This document shows, one piece after another, positions 14,092 to 22,152 of a stretch of 50,003 nucleotides of DNA. A program made the position numbers and the translations under genes. Each line of letters opens with the position of its first letter. Positions within the stretch are counted from its first letter, which is position 1. The DNA lies in assembly GCA_017459895.1 (NCBI GenBank), contig JAFUCA010000013.1:1-50003 (forward strand), read 5' to 3'. The stretch is from Bacillota bacterium (GTDB lineage: Bacteria; Bacillota; Clostridia; Peptostreptococcales; Anaerovoracaceae). Under the pieces are notes generated by a model. The model ran no database searches, was not told the DNA's origin, and saw nothing but the letters and a program-made list of their open reading frames with translations.

Positions 14092-14854
14092 TCTGTATCC
14101 GGTGATATCCGTTCTGGCGATCCTGGCGCTCTGGGAATGCCTGTCGGTCCTGGAGATAGTACCGAATTTCATGCTGCCTTCCCCGGCGGAAACGGTGAAG
14201 GCATTCGTCCATGACTTCGGACTGCTGATGTACCACTCCAGGGTAACCTTGGCGGAAACGTTGGTGGGAACGGTCACAGGGATCTCCATCGGATTTCTGG
14301 CAGCCTGCCTGATGGACCGGTGGGAGCCCGCCTACAAGGCCATGTACCCGCTGATCGTCCTGACCCAGACCATTCCGGCGGTTGCCATTGCGCCGCTGCT
14401 GGTGCTCTGGTTCGGGTACCGGATGACGCCAAAGATCATCCTGATCATTCTGATCACCTTTTTCCCGATCGCCATCGGAATGCTGGACGGATTCCGGAAT
14501 GTAGACCGGGATGCAGTCAACCTGATGCGGTCCATGGGCGCCAGCCGATGGCAGATCTTCCGGCACATCAAATTCCCCAGCGCGCTGCCCAATTTCTTCT
14601 CGGGCCTGCGCATCACGGTGGCCTACGCGGTCGTAGGCGCGGTGCTGGCGGAGTGGCTGGGCGGATTCGCAGGACTGGGCGTGTATATGACCCGGGTCAA
14701 AAAATCATTTGCCTATGACAAGATGTTTGCGGTGATCTTCCTGATCTCCATCATCAGCCTGCTTCTGATCTGGCTGGTGAATGCGCTGCAGAAGCGGTGC
14801 ATGCCCTGGGAGCGGGAAGAGGCAGCAGGCAGCGAACAGGAAACGATCAAATAA
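14060..14854 (+). CDS. thiX: Thiamine-precursor ABC transporter, permease
   Basis: A 264-residue BPD_transp_1-type permease (SsuC/TauC/ThiX group) with about six hydrophobic segments. The cytoplasmic EAA-like loop is FRNVDRDAVNLMRSMGASRW, then FPSALPNFFSGLRI. The start codon is TTG, overlapping the preceding gene; a GAGG about 10 nt upstream would serve it, and starting later would remove the first hydrophobic segment. It lies between the thiamine-binding gene and the solute-binding lipoprotein, with the ATPase last. The substrate, probably a hydroxymethylpyrimidine, is inferred from the riboswitch and ThiY-type receptor. Confidence 0.88.
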   Translation: MKRKSANTTNNLYPVISVLAILALWECLSVLEIVPNFMLPSPAETVKAFVHDFGLLMYHSRVTLAETLVGTVTGISIGFLAACLMDRWEPAYKAMYPLIVLTQTIPAVAIAPLLVLWFGYRMTPKIILIILITFFPIAIGMLDGFRNVDRDAVNLMRSMGASRWQIFRHIKFPSALPNFFSGLRITVAYAVVGAVLAEWLGGFAGLGVYMTRVKKSFAYDKMFAVIFLISIISLLLIWLVNALQKRCMPWEREEAAGSEQETIK

Positions 14855-14877
14855 GAATAAAAGAAAGCAGGTAAGAT

Positions 14878-15900
14878 ATGAAGAAGAAACTATTAGCAGC
14901 ACTCGTCTGCCTGGTGATGGCCAGCCTTTGCCTGGCGGGCTGCGGATCGGAGCAGGCGGCAGAAGAGGATACCGCGGGCACCGACAACACGAAGATCACC
15001 TTCGTGCTCGACTGGACACCGAACACCAACCACACCGGCGTGTATGTCGCGCAGGAGCTGGGGTATTTTGAGGAAGCGGGACTGGATGTGGAAGTCGTGC
15101 AGCCGCCCGATGACGGCGCGGAGACCATGGTCGGCTCCGGACAGGCCCAGTTCGGTGTGTCCTTCCAGGATTACATGGTGCCGGCTCTGAGCGGATCGGA
15201 GAAGACCATCCCGATCACGGCGGTGGCCGCGATCCTGCAGCACAATCTTTCCGGTATCATGTCCGCGAAGGGGAACGGAATCACCAGCCCGAAGGGACTG
15301 GAGGGAAAGTCCTACGCTACCTGGGAGCTGCCCATCGAGCAGGCGATCCTGAAGGAGTGCGTGGAGGAAGACGGCGGTGACTTCAGCAAGGTGGAACTGA
15401 TCCCGGAGACCATCGACGATGAAGTGTCCGCGCTGAAGGCCGGTCAGATCGACAGCATCTGGGTGTATTACGGATGGGCCGGCGTCAATGCCGAGGTCAA
15501 GGACTTCCCGATCGATTACTTCGCCTTCAAGGATATCGATGAAGCCTTTGACTATTATTCGCCGGTGATCATCGCCAACGATGACTTTCTGGCCAGCGAT
15601 CCGGATACCGCGAAGGCCTTCCTGGCAGCGGTGAGCAAGGGCTATGAATACGCGGCAGAGAATCCGCAGGAAGCTGCGGACATTCTGGTCAAGGCCAACC
15701 CGGAGGTCGACGCGGATCTGGCCCTGGCGAGCCAGAAGTATCTGGCGGATCAGTACATTGCCGATGCGGATCAGTGGGGCGTGATCAACGCGGACCGCTG
15801 GAACGGGTTCTATCAGTTCATCAACGAGAAGGGACTGGCAGAGGAAGAGATCCAGATGGATTACGGATTCTCCAACGACTATCTGCCGGCAGCGAAATAA
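14878..15900 (+). CDS. thiY: Thiamine-precursor ABC transporter, substrate-binding lipoprotein
   Basis: A 340-residue lipoprotein. The signal peptide ends in CLAGC, with lipidated C22. The mature part is NMT1/THI5-like: FVLDWTPNTNHTGVYVAQEL, GYFEEAGLDVEVVQPP, SGQAQFGVSFQD, then YATWELPIEQAILK. The DWTPNTNHTG pocket motif is characteristic of ThiY proteins, which bind N-formyl-4-amino-5-aminomethyl-2-methylpyrimidine. Anchored outside the membrane, it would hand the ligand to the ThiX permease. It starts 23 nt after the permease and ends 1 nt before the ATPase start. A CAAAGGCTGG copy lies antisense inside its signal peptide (14921-14930). Confidence 0.92.
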   Translation: MKKKLLAALVCLVMASLCLAGCGSEQAAEEDTAGTDNTKITFVLDWTPNTNHTGVYVAQELGYFEEAGLDVEVVQPPDDGAETMVGSGQAQFGVSFQDYMVPALSGSEKTIPITAVAAILQHNLSGIMSAKGNGITSPKGLEGKSYATWELPIEQAILKECVEEDGGDFSKVELIPETIDDEVSALKAGQIDSIWVYYGWAGVNAEVKDFPIDYFAFKDIDEAFDYYSPVIIANDDFLASDPDTAKAFLAAVSKGYEYAAENPQEAADILVKANPEVDADLALASQKYLADQYIADADQWGVINADRWNGFYQFINEKGLAEEEIQMDYGFSNDYLPAAK

Positions 15901-15901
15901 G

Positions 15902-16645
15902 ATGAGCCACAAGCTGGAAACCCGCAGTATCACCATGCGGTTCGGTGACAAAAAGGTCATTGAGGATGTATCCATCGCGGTGGATCAGGGGGAGCTGGTC
16001 AGTCTGCTGGGGGTTTCCGGCAGCGGCAAGACCACGCTGTTCAACTGCATCTCCGGGATCTACCGTCCCACGGAAGGCAGCGTTCTTCTGGACGGTGAGG
16101 ACATCACAGGCACGACCGGCCGCATCAGCTACATGCTCCAGAAGGATCTGCTGCTGCCCTACAAGACCATCGAGGACAATGTGGCACTGCCCCTGGTCAT
16201 CCGGGGAATGGCGAAGAAGGAAGCAAGAGCGCAGGCGGCGGCCCATTTCGGGGAATTCGGCCTTGCCGGAACACAGAAGCAGTACCCGAAGCAGCTGTCC
16301 GGCGGCATGCGGCAGCGGGCGGCCCTGCTGCGAACGTATCTGTTCTCAGACAATGTGGCGCTGCTGGATGAGCCGTTTTCGGCGCTGGATACGATCACGA
16401 AGGGTAAGATCCATCGGTGGTACCTGGATGTGATGGAGAAGATCCGGCTGACGACGGTGTTCATCACCCATGACATCAACGAGGCGATCCTGCTGTCCGA
16501 CCGGATCTACATCATGACGGGGGCCCCCGGGCAGATCCGGGACGAGATACGGATCCGAACGCCCCGCGCCCAAAGGCTGGAGTACGATCTGACGGATGAG
16601 TTCATGGAGTACAAGCGGCAGATCATGGGACTGCTGGAGAGTTAA
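15902..16645 (+). CDS. thiZ: Thiamine-precursor ABC transporter, ATPase
   Basis: A 247-residue ABC ATPase: Walker A GVSGSGKTT (37-45), Q-loop in YMLQKDLLLPYKT, signature LSGGMRQRAALLRTY, Walker B VALLDEPFSALD, and a switch histidine in TTVFITHDINEA. The closest groups are SsuB/TauB/ThiZ ATPases. It is the last gene of the riboswitch-controlled operon, one base after the lipoprotein stop codon. A hairpin with T tract follows. It energises uptake of the pyrimidine precursor. Confidence 0.92.
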   Translation: MSHKLETRSITMRFGDKKVIEDVSIAVDQGELVSLLGVSGSGKTTLFNCISGIYRPTEGSVLLDGEDITGTTGRISYMLQKDLLLPYKTIEDNVALPLVIRGMAKKEARAQAAAHFGEFGLAGTQKQYPKQLSGGMRQRAALLRTYLFSDNVALLDEPFSALDTITKGKIHRWYLDVMEKIRLTTVFITHDINEAILLSDRIYIMTGAPGQIRDEIRIRTPRAQRLEYDLTDEFMEYKRQIMGLLES

Positions 16646-16660
16646 TAAAGACAACGGAAG

Positions 16661-16692
16661 GGATGCGTCGTTTCAGGCGGCGCATTCTTTTA
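16661..16692. terminator. Bidirectional terminator between thiZ and the MFS gene
   Basis: ATGCGTCG (16663-16670) pairs with CGGCGCAT (16678-16685) with one G-T pair, and T-rich bases follow. It separates two convergent units. Confidence 0.65.
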
Positions 16693-18087
16693 TTACGTGC
16701 GTTTTCTCTGGAGGGACATGAAGGTGCCGACGATGCAGATTCCGGTGAAGATCCAGTAACAGAAATGCATGGTCCCCTCGAACTGCTCCAGCGAGGCCTG
16801 CTGCAGGGTCAGGGAACCGAGACGGGCATTGACCACGATCGTGGTGATGGCGATGCCGCTGGTCTGGCCCAGGGTGCGCATGGTGGCCAGGACCGAGCTT
16901 GCCACCCCGTAGTGCGCCTGATCCACGCAGCTCATAATGGAACTGGTGTTGGGCGAGGAGAACAGGGCGGAGCCGACCCCGGCGGTGAGAAGTCCGCAGA
17001 TGACGGCCCACAGCGGAGTGCCGTGACCCACAAGGGCGAAGAATGCCAGGCAGGCCGCACTGACCGCCATGCCCGCGCTCGCCAGCTTATACGGCGGGAT
17101 CCGGTCCGAAAGGGCACCGGCCCGCGTGGTCAGCAGGGACATCATCAGAGGCGTGGAGATCAGGATCAGTCCGGCGGTCTGGGAGTCGAATCCGAGATCC
17201 AGCTGCAGGTAGAGGGACATGAAATAGCTGACACTGAATATGGCGGCATAATTGAACAGCGCCGCCAGATTCGACAGAGTATAGACCGGCGTGGTGCGGA
17301 AGATGCGCACGTCGATCACCGGATCCGAAGATCGGAGCTCGGTGCGCACGAAGAGCGCCCCCAGGACGATGCCGCAGAAGATCAGAGCCCAGGGCCACCA
17401 TCCGGCGCCGATGCTGGCAAATCCGAACATCGTGCAGCAGATCATCACGATGAACAGGAAGATACCGGAGATATCCTGCCTCCGGCCGGATCCCCGGGAG
17501 GGGAGATCCTCCCGCCAGGGCAGGTGGATGATCGCAGGGATCAGCGACAGCCCTACCGCCAGTGCAACGATCAGAAAAATGCTGTGCCATCCGAACCAGT
17601 GGTTGATGAATCCGGAAAGAACCGGTCCGCAGGCCAGACCGACGTAGGTCCCGGACAGCATCCGTCCGATGGCGGCGCCGCGCTGCTGCGGCGGGTAGCA
17701 GGCCACGATGATGGCGGTGTTGGTGGCGAAGATCATCGAGGCGCCGGTTCCCTGCAGGATGCGCATGACCAGCATCAGAGAGAAGCTGTTCACCAGAAAA
17801 CAGGCAAGGGAAGACAGACAGAGCAGGGACAGGCCCAGAAGGAATACCCGGTTCTTGCCGGTGGAATCGGCCAGCTTGCCGAAGGGCACCGACAGACCGC
17901 AGGTGGTCAGGGAGTAAACGGTGATGATCCAGCCGATGGTGCCGGCGCTCACGTTGAGATCCGCGCTCATCGAGGGCACGACAATGTTGACTGCGCTTCC
18001 CAGGAAGGAAGAGCAGAAGGATGTGGCGATGATGACCCGGGTAATGGTCCGGCGGCGTTTTTCACTGGTTTGGGGGATGTTCTGCAT
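16693..18087 (-). CDS. MFS multidrug efflux transporter (DHA2-like, 14 TM)
   Basis: A 464-residue polytopic protein. The first helix carries SAVNIVVPSMSADLNVSAGT; helix 2 to loop GLSVPFGKLADSTGKNRVFL is the MFS A-motif, and MRILQGTGASMIFATNTAII contains the antiporter-type motif. The length and number of hydrophobic segments fit the DHA2 drug:proton antiporter group. No drug can be named. The start at 18087 lies exactly 6 nt downstream of a TTGATT-17-TATACT promoter, and no Shine-Dalgarno fits, so translation is probably leaderless. It diverges from the hypB genes. Confidence 0.88.
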   Translation of the reverse strand: MQNIPQTSEKRRRTITRVIIATSFCSSFLGSAVNIVVPSMSADLNVSAGTIGWIITVYSLTTCGLSVPFGKLADSTGKNRVFLLGLSLLCLSSLACFLVNSFSLMLVMRILQGTGASMIFATNTAIIVACYPPQQRGAAIGRMLSGTYVGLACGPVLSGFINHWFGWHSIFLIVALAVGLSLIPAIIHLPWREDLPSRGSGRRQDISGIFLFIVMICCTMFGFASIGAGWWPWALIFCGIVLGALFVRTELRSSDPVIDVRIFRTTPVYTLSNLAALFNYAAIFSVSYFMSLYLQLDLGFDSQTAGLILISTPLMMSLLTTRAGALSDRIPPYKLASAGMAVSAACLAFFALVGHGTPLWAVICGLLTAGVGSALFSSPNTSSIMSCVDQAHYGVASSVLATMRTLGQTSGIAITTIVVNARLGSLTLQQASLEQFEGTMHFCYWIFTGICIVGTFMSLQRKRT

Positions 18088-18093
18088 GAGAAG

Positions 18094-18122
18094 AGTATAA
18101 TCCTTTCGGCGGCAAGAATCAA
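18094..18122 (-). promoter_or_regulatory. Leaderless-type promoter of the MFS gene
   Basis: On the minus strand: TTGATT (18122-18117), 17 nt, TATACT (18099-18094), 6 nt, ATG (18087). The expected transcription start coincides with the start codon. Confidence 0.7.
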
Positions 18123-18153
18123 TTGAAAAACGGGCGGCTTTTGCCCCGCCGGG

Positions 18154-18172
18154 CCAGCCTTTGTGGTATACT
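18154..18172 (+). promoter_or_regulatory. Extended -10 promoter of the hypB genes, abutting the CAAAGGCTGG motif
   Basis: CCAGCCTTTG (18154-18163, motif on the minus strand) runs directly into TGGTATACT (18164-18172). The -10 TATACT is at 18167-18172. Confidence 0.55.
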
Positions 18173-18220
18173 GGCAGTGCCACTCATTGAGTGGCAGAAC
18201 GACAGAAAGGGTACAAGGCC

Positions 18221-18916
18221 ATGGATGTGAGAACGATAGAGCTTAAGAAGACGATCCTCGAGGACAACGACCGGGACGCGGACCTGCTCCGGCAGCAGCT
18301 GCGGGATGAGGGGACGTATTATCTGAACGTGATGTCCTCCCCCGGAAGCGGCAAGACCACGACGCTGATCCGGACGATCCGCACGCTGCAGGACATGGCG
18401 GCCGGGCAGCAGAAGGAGAGCCTGAGGATCGGCGTGATGGAGGCGGACATCGACAGCGACGTGGACGCCAGGACCATCATCGAGGAGACCGGCGTGCCGG
18501 CGGTGCAGCTGCATACCGGAGGCATGTGTCATCTGGATGCGGACATGTCCCGGCAGGGGCTTGCGGAGCTCGGCGCGAAGGATCTGGATCTGGTGTTCCT
18601 GGAGAACGTGGGAAATCTGGTCTGTCCGGCGGAGTTCGATACGGGGGCGGTGAAGAGCGTCGTGATCCTTTCGGTTCCGGAGGGGGACGATAAACCGCTG
18701 AAGTATCCCCTGATGTTTCAGGAGGTGGACGCGGTGCTGGTGAATAAGATCGATGCGGCACCGGTGTTCGATTTCGATGAGGAACGGTTTCGGAAGAACC
18801 TTCAGACCTGCAATGCGGATGCGCCGGTGTTCTTCCTCTCGGCGGCCACCGGAGAAGGCGCGCAGCAGTGGTGCGGGTGGCTGGATGAACAGGTGCGGAA
18901 TTTTCTTGGGAGATGA
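18221..18916 (+). CDS. hypB: HypB-type nickel-chaperone GTPase, copy 1
   Basis: A 231-residue SIMIBI-class GTPase. It shows a P-loop SSPGSGKTT (39-47), EADIDSDVDA, the metal-site region HTGGMCHLDADM (C103, H104), ENVGNLVCP (C135) and the NKID guanine motif (LVNKIDAAP). In HypB proteins the Cys-His pair and the later Cys bind Ni/Zn at the dimer interface during hydrogenase or other nickel-enzyme maturation; all three are kept here. There is no N-terminal CxxCGC site and no His-rich tail. The start at 18221 follows GAAAGGG; an upstream GTG (18191) is less likely. A second hypB follows directly; no hypA or hydrogenase gene is in the window. Confidence 0.9.
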   Translation: MDVRTIELKKTILEDNDRDADLLRQQLRDEGTYYLNVMSSPGSGKTTTLIRTIRTLQDMAAGQQKESLRIGVMEADIDSDVDARTIIEETGVPAVQLHTGGMCHLDADMSRQGLAELGAKDLDLVFLENVGNLVCPAEFDTGAVKSVVILSVPEGDDKPLKYPLMFQEVDAVLVNKIDAAPVFDFDEERFRKNLQTCNADAPVFFLSAATGEGAQQWCGWLDEQVRNFLGR

Positions 18917-18918
18917 CA

Positions 18919-19587
18919 ATGGCAGTAAAAGTAATCGACGTGAACGTCGGCATATTTGACGAAAATGACCGGATCGCGGAGGAGGTCCGCGGGAAGAACC
19001 GGGAGAACGGAACGTTTATGATCAACATCATGGCATCGCCGGGAGCGGGAAAGACCTCGACTCTGCTGCGGACCATCGATGCGCTGAAGGGGGATTTCCG
19101 CATCGGCGTGATGGAGGCGGATATCGAAGCCAGTGTGGATGCGGAGAAGATGGAGGCGGCGGGCGTGCGCTCGATCCAGGTGCATACCGGCGGAGAGTGC
19201 GCGATGGATGCGTCCATGGTGCAGCAGACCCTGCAGCAGTTCGAGACTTCCGATCTGGACCTGCTGTTTATGGAGAACGTAGGGAATCTGGTCTGCACGG
19301 CGGAGCAGGATACGGGCGCCCATGTGAACGTGGAGATCCTGTCCCTTCCCGAGGGAGACGACAAGCCGCTGAAGTACCCGCTGATGTTTCGGGTCTGTCA
19401 GTGCGTCCTGATCAATAAGATCGATACGCGCTCCTACTTCGCCTTCGACGACGCGGCGGTGACCGAACGGATTCACCGGCTCAACCCCCAGGCGGAGATC
19501 TTCTTCGTTTCCGCCAAGACCGGAGAGGGCTTTGATGACTGGATCCGCTGGATCCGGGAGCAGGCAGCGAAGGAGATGGGGAAATGA
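18919..19587 (+). CDS. hypB: HypB-type GTPase, copy 2 (diverged metal site)
   Basis: A 222-residue paralogue of the preceding gene, clearly related along its whole length. The P-loop is MASPGAGKTS (38-47), with EADIEASVDA and LINKID preserved, so GTP binding should be intact. The metal region reads HTGGECAMDASM: C94 is kept but the adjacent histidine of copy 1 is replaced by A95, and ENVGNLVCT keeps C126 but loses the proline. This predicts altered nickel or zinc binding. GGGAG lies 6 nt before the 18919 ATG (an alternative ATG is at 18913). It overlaps butyrate kinase by 4 nt, so the two are translationally coupled. Confidence 0.88.
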   Translation: MAVKVIDVNVGIFDENDRIAEEVRGKNRENGTFMINIMASPGAGKTSTLLRTIDALKGDFRIGVMEADIEASVDAEKMEAAGVRSIQVHTGGECAMDASMVQQTLQQFETSDLDLLFMENVGNLVCTAEQDTGAHVNVEILSLPEGDDKPLKYPLMFRVCQCVLINKIDTRSYFAFDDAAVTERIHRLNPQAEIFFVSAKTGEGFDDWIRWIREQAAKEMGK

Positions 19588-20669
19588 GCGGAGAGAGGCA
19601 ATACCGGATCCTGACGATCAATCCGGGATCCACATCCACAAAGATCGCTGTCTTTGAGGACGAAAAAGAATTGTTCGGTGAGACGCTCCGCCACAGCGCC
19701 GAGGAACTGGACGTCTTTGAGTCCATTGCGGATCAGTGGGAGTTTCGCAGAGGACTGGTGCTGGACGCGCTGCGGGAGCACGGCATGGGAGCACGCGACA
19801 TGGACGCGGTCTGCTGCCGGGGCGGGTTGATTCGGCCCATTCCCAGCGGCACCTACCGGGTGAACGAAGCCATGCTCCGGGACTGCAGAGAAGGTTTCAT
19901 GGGACATCATGCCAGCAACCTGGGAGCACTGATCGGGCATCAGCTGCAGGAGGAGACCGGCGTGCCGGCCTTCGTGGTGGATCCGCCCTCGGTGGATGAG
20001 ATGTCCGCCAGCGCCTGCTATTCGGGACATCCCCTGATTCGGCGCACCAGCCTGTTTCATGCCCTGAATCAGAAAGCCGTCGCCCGAAGGTATGCCGCCG
20101 AGACCGGACGCCGCTATGAGGATCTGAATCTGATCGTCTGCCACATGGGCGGAGGTGTTTCCGTGGGAGCGCATGCCGGCGGCCGGGTGGTGGATACGGA
20201 GAACGCCTTCGGCGGTGAGGGCCCCTTCACCCCGGGCCGGGCCGGGAGCATGCCGGTCAATGAGATCATAGAACTGTGCTTCTGCGGAGAGCACAGCCGG
20301 GAGGAGATCCTGGACATGATGACCCGGGAGGGCGGAATGCTCGCCTACGCGGGAACCACCAACGTGCAGGAGCTGGTAAGCAGCGCGCAGGAGGGAAACG
20401 GGGCAGTCCGCGAGGTTCTGGAGGCATTCTGCTATCAGGTGGCGAAGGAGATCGCCGCCATGTCCGTCGCTGCGCCGGGAAACATCGACCAGATCCTTCT
20501 GACCGGCGGCATCGCCTACAGCGCTCCCATCACGGAGCGGCTGCGGGCCCAGACCGAATGGATCGCGCCCGTCACCATCTATCCGGGGGAAGACGAGATG
20601 CTCTCCCTGGCGCAGGGAGCCCTCCGGGTGCTCCGGGGGGAGGAAGAAGCGAAGGAATACCGGCCCTGA
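19584..20669 (+). CDS. buk: Butyrate kinase
   Basis: A 361-residue acetokinase-family enzyme converting butyryl phosphate and ADP to butyrate and ATP. It shows the N-terminal phosphate site ILTINPGSTSTKIAVFEDE, the central CHMGGGVSVGAHAGGRVVDT, GEGPFTPGRAGS and the C-terminal DQILLTGGIAYS. The length equals the family norm. The ATG overlaps the TGA of the second hypB. Phosphotransbutyrylase, the usual partner, is not adjacent. Branched-chain fatty acid kinases share these motifs, so isobutyrate or isovalerate could also be substrates. A bidirectional terminator follows. Confidence 0.93.
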   Translation: MSGERQYRILTINPGSTSTKIAVFEDEKELFGETLRHSAEELDVFESIADQWEFRRGLVLDALREHGMGARDMDAVCCRGGLIRPIPSGTYRVNEAMLRDCREGFMGHHASNLGALIGHQLQEETGVPAFVVDPPSVDEMSASACYSGHPLIRRTSLFHALNQKAVARRYAAETGRRYEDLNLIVCHMGGGVSVGAHAGGRVVDTENAFGGEGPFTPGRAGSMPVNEIIELCFCGEHSREEILDMMTREGGMLAYAGTTNVQELVSSAQEGNGAVREVLEAFCYQVAKEIAAMSVAAPGNIDQILLTGGIAYSAPITERLRAQTEWIAPVTIYPGEDEMLSLAQGALRVLRGEEEAKEYRP

Positions 20670-20674
20670 CAATC

Positions 20675-20708
20675 AAAAACCGACCTGCCGCGCAGATCGG
20701 TTTTTTTC
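20675..20708. terminator. Bidirectional terminator between buk and the DUF3048 gene
   Basis: AACCGACCTG pairs with CAGATCGGTT (one mismatch) around CCGCG; A5 precedes and T7 follows, so it can serve both convergent units. Confidence 0.85.
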
Positions 20709-20727
20709 TTAGTATCCAGGAAGCGGT

Positions 20728-22005
20728 TTATTCCGCGGCTTCCGTTTCGGTGGTTTCACCGCCGTCCTCTGTGCCGTCCGCTCCCTCGGCATCATCGGCC
20801 GGCTCCTCCATCGGCTCGTTCGGGATGATCTCCAGCTCTCCGCCATTGTTGTCGGATGCCCAGCCGATCCAGGTCTTGCCCGGGTTCAGATTCGCGTAGA
20901 CGACTGCCGCCTTAACGGCTGCATCGATCTCCTCCTGCGTCTTGCCCTCATCGGTAGCGGCGGCTTCCGCTTCGGCCTTCGCGGCTTCGGTCGCGTCCGC
21001 GTCGATCAGATACAGCTTATGCTTCTTGATCTTCCATTCGATGTTCTTGACGGTTCCCTGGCTGAAGAGCTTGCCTTCACCGCCTCCCAGAGCGTAGTCG
21101 CAGTAGGTGACGCTGCCGGTGCTGCCGGGGCCTTCGTAATTGTCCTTGGTGATGTATTCGGTGTCGTCAAAGAGGACCAGAAGATTGTCCCGCTTCAGAT
21201 CGTTCTTGAACGCGTCGGTGTGATACTGCTGATCTTCTTCGTTATAAGTCCAGACCTTGGTCTCCCAGTTGGTCTGCTTGGAGAACTGCAGACGGATCTC
21301 ATCGGCCTGAATGTTGCTCATGAGCTCCGCAGTTTCGTTGAAGTTCAGCTTGGTCGGGATCTTCGGCTCGGTGCGGCAGCCATACTCCTCAATAGCGGCG
21401 GGGACTTTGTCGCCGTACAGGATGCCGGTATGCTCCATGGAGACGCCCCGGGAGGAATCCCGGTCGAACAGACCGCATTCGTTGGCGAAACTCATCTGGT
21501 TGATGTGGTCGATGTTGTCGTCCTTGAAGACCGTTGAGGCGCCCACGTACAGTCCCTTGGAATGGCTCATGCCCCAGTGGATGAAAATGGAATCAAAGCA
21601 CTCCGAAAACCGGATGAACGGGGGACGGGCGCTTCTCAGCGGTCCCACCTGCTCCGGCATCTTATTGTAGTCGGAGAAGAACCAGAGGGTCCGGGTGATG
21701 CCGCCTTCCACTTCGCCTTCCAGAATGATGTCCGGGGAGTACTCCTCGTCATCCATGCCCCACTGAGGTCTGGCATCCGGAGAGTTCTCCACGACGACCG
21801 CGACGATCCTCTGGTTGATGGCGTTCTCGTCGTAGCCCTGTTCGGCGGTAGCCCCGGTCAGGGGGTTGGTGATCGGTTCCGGCTCCGGCGGTGGAGCAGC
21901 CGCTTCTTCATTGCTGCCGGAGCAGGCGGTCAGCAGAAATGCACCGCCGGCACAGGCGAGCGCAGCGGCGAGAACCAGCGCTGCAACTATTTTTGAATTC
22001 TTCAT
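20728..22005 (-). CDS. DUF3048-domain lipoprotein (YerB-like)
   Basis: A 425-residue lipoprotein with a hydrophobic N-terminus ending in LLTAC (C28 lipidated). A Pro/Glu-rich linker is followed by the two-part DUF3048 fold: QRIVAVVVENSPDARPQWGM, EGEVEGGITRTLWFFSDY, GPLRSARPPFIRF, and a C-terminal part with GGGEGKLFSQGTVKNIEWKI. The end is a low-complexity acidic Glu/Thr/Ala tail. The function of DUF3048 is not established; the domain is common in Bacillota envelopes. AGGAG precedes the ATG. It stands alone, convergent with buk and divergent from the non-coding RNA candidate. Confidence 0.88.
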   Translation of the reverse strand: MKNSKIVAALVLAAALACAGGAFLLTACSGSNEEAAAPPPEPEPITNPLTGATAEQGYDENAINQRIVAVVVENSPDARPQWGMDDEEYSPDIILEGEVEGGITRTLWFFSDYNKMPEQVGPLRSARPPFIRFSECFDSIFIHWGMSHSKGLYVGASTVFKDDNIDHINQMSFANECGLFDRDSSRGVSMEHTGILYGDKVPAAIEEYGCRTEPKIPTKLNFNETAELMSNIQADEIRLQFSKQTNWETKVWTYNEEDQQYHTDAFKNDLKRDNLLVLFDDTEYITKDNYEGPGSTGSVTYCDYALGGGEGKLFSQGTVKNIEWKIKKHKLYLIDADATEAAKAEAEAAATDEGKTQEEIDAAVKAAVVYANLNPGKTWIGWASDNNGGELEIIPNEPMEEPADDAEGADGTEDGGETTETEAAE

Positions 22006-22050
22006 AATGTAATCTCCTGATTGTCAGATGATAACTTAACTCCTATGATA

Positions 22051-22075
22051 CAACAAATGGCAACAAATGGCAACC
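22051..22075. repeat. Short tandem repeat, CAACAAATGG x2.4
   Basis: The 10-mer occurs at 22051-22060 and 22061-22070, with a partial copy after it. It lies in the upstream region of the DUF3048 gene. Confidence 0.6.
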
Positions 22076-22118
22076 AAAGCCTTTGCTTCAGAAAAACACA
22101 AAAAAACAAAGAAAGCTA

Positions 22119-22146
22119 TTGCAATTTTCTGAAAATATGGTAATAT
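22119..22146 (+). promoter_or_regulatory. Promoter of the non-coding transcript
   Basis: TTGCAA (22119-22124), 16 nt, TAATAT (22141-22146), the latter preceded by TGG, the extended -10 typical of this window. Start expected near 22153. Confidence 0.55.
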
Positions 22147-22152
22147 AGAGTC

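Noticed and set aside
16663-18126. Very long plus-strand open frame opposite the MFS gene (487 codons); similar long frames oppose the ArsB/NhaD-type, typA, pyc and dnaE genes
   Set aside because: Composition is Arg/Gly/Asp/His-rich with no family motif, and each lies antisense to a gene with clear conserved motifs. GC-rich third positions create such antisense frames.
18221-19587. Second hypB as an assembly duplication
   Set aside because: The two copies differ throughout, including at metal-site residues, so they are true paralogues.
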